A stretch of DNA of 6,672 nucleotides from Clostridiaceae bacterium. Lineage in GTDB: Bacteria > Bacillota > Clostridia > Saccharofermentanales > UBA5734. Of the stretch, positions 5,912-6,672 are shown piece after piece. A program made the position numbers and the translations under genes. Below the pieces are notes generated by a model. That model saw only the letters and a list, made by a program, of their open reading frames with translations, was not told the DNA's origin and made no database searches. The stretch spans positions 1 through 6,672 of the forward strand of contig JAAYKS010000370.1 in assembly GCA_012522285.1 (NCBI GenBank). The letters run 5' to 3'. Each line of letters begins with the position of its first letter. Position 1 is the stretch's first letter.

Positions 5912-6672
5912 TTGATCAAAACCATTCAGGTAGATAGCGGCGGTGTCCGCCTGGATACCTATCTTTCCACCGTGCTGGACAACATCTCCAGAAGCTATAT
6001 CAAGCGGCTGTTTGACGACGGTCGCATTACACTCTGCGACAAACCCGTAAAACCCTCCCTCCGCACGGAACCGGGCTGGACCGTACAGGTCGACCTGCCC
6101 GCCCCGAGGCCGGATCGCGCCATCGCCGAGGATATCCCGCTCCGGATCGTGTATGAGGACGAGTGGCTTCTGGTCGTCGACAAACCCCAGGGCATGGTGG
6201 TACACCCCGCTCCGGGTCATTACGAAGGAACACTGGTCAACGCGTTGCTCGCACACTGCGGAGATTCCCTTTCGGATCTGAACGGGGTGATCCGACCCGG
6301 TATTATTCACCGCATCGACAAGGACACGTCCGGGTTGTTGCTGGTGGTGAAGAACAACCAGGTACATGAAAAACTGGCGGCGCACATCCGGCGGCACGAG
6401 ATCGATCGGATCTATGTCGCCTTGCTGCACGGTCGCCTCCCGATCGGGCAGGGGACCGTGGACCAGCCGGTCGGACGGGATCCAAGGAACCGAAAACGGA
6501 TGGCGATCGTCCAATCAGGCAGGAGGGCGGTCACGCATTACCGCGTCCTGGAAACGTATCGAAACACCAGCTGGGTGGAATGCCGTCTGGAGACCGGGCG
6601 CACGCACCAGATTCGCGTCCACATGGCATCCATCGGTCATCCGGTGGTGGGAGATCCGTTGTATGCGCCCGG
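5912..6672 (+). CDS. RluA/RluD-family 23S rRNA pseudouridine synthase (3' end outside window)
   Basis: This enzyme family converts specific uridines of RNA, usually 23S rRNA, to pseudouridine. The frame is open from TTG at 5912 to the window end (253 complete codons). An S4-type RNA-binding domain comes first (about residues 13-70, with RLDTYLS and SRSYIKRL), then the catalytic domain. That holds VVDKPQGMVVHPAPGH, the active-site motif HRIDKDTSGLLLV with catalytic Asp136, and the later conserved GRTHQIRVHMASIGHPVVGDPLY. The start is set by GAGG at 5901-5904, 7 nt upstream and overlapping the lspA stop; no ATG occurs until well inside the catalytic domain. The gap to lspA is 9 nt, so the two are co-transcribed. 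By position it corresponds to B. subtilis ylyB, and pyrR might lie beyond the window. The exact target uridine cannot be read from the sequence. Confidence 0.93.
   Translation, partial: MIKTIQVDSGGVRLDTYLSTVLDNISRSYIKRLFDDGRITLCDKPVKPSLRTEPGWTVQVDLPAPRPDRAIAEDIPLRIVYEDEWLLVVDKPQGMVVHPAPGHYEGTLVNALLAHCGDSLSDLNGVIRPGIIHRIDKDTSGLLLVVKNNQVHEKLAAHIRRHEIDRIYVALLHGRLPIGQGTVDQPVGRDPRNRKRMAIVQSGRRAVTHYRVLETYRNTSWVECRLETGRTHQIRVHMASIGHPVVGDPLYAP

Overview
The window reads as chromosomal DNA from a GC-rich, anaerobic, Bacillota-like (Firmicutes) bacterium. This rests on four things. There is an [FeFe]-hydrogenase. There is an RNase Y gene followed directly by a YmdB-type phosphoesterase gene, the B. subtilis order. 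There is an lspA-rluD pair, also as in B. subtilis. The ribosome binding sites are very strong, and several genes use TTG starts. All genes lie on the + strand; I see no tRNA, rRNA, CRISPR array, insertion sequence or phage gene.

Layout: (1) 1-1130 holds the C-terminal catalytic part of an [FeFe]-hydrogenase large subunit whose 5' end is outside the window. An 11-bp stem-loop terminator follows at 1165-1193. (2) 1131-1323 is a 193-nt spacer with that terminator, a good sigma-A-type promoter (1220-1248) and a near-perfect Shine-Dalgarno sequence. (3) 1324-2886 is rny (RNase Y). Its best start is the rare codon AUA. A GAAA-loop terminator-like hairpin follows. (4) 2993-3787 is a YmdB-family metallophosphoesterase. 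It overlaps an oligopeptide-type solute-binding lipoprotein (3780-5423), which overlaps lspA (5408-5902), which is followed after 9 nt by a RluA/RluD-family pseudouridine synthase (5912 to the window end, cut off). The last four genes look like one translationally linked operon, possibly with an extra promoter inside lspA for the pseudouridine synthase.

The genes combine hydrogen metabolism, mRNA decay (RNase Y and possibly YmdB), envelope lipoprotein supply and processing (the binding lipoprotein and signal peptidase II) and rRNA modification. Nothing looks like a wholly new system. The points most worth a second look are the apparent AUA start of rny, the TSCSPGW variant of the hydrogenase P1 motif, the Asn-to-Ser change in a conserved LspA motif, and the solute-binding lipoprotein without visible transporter partners placed just before the peptidase that would process it.
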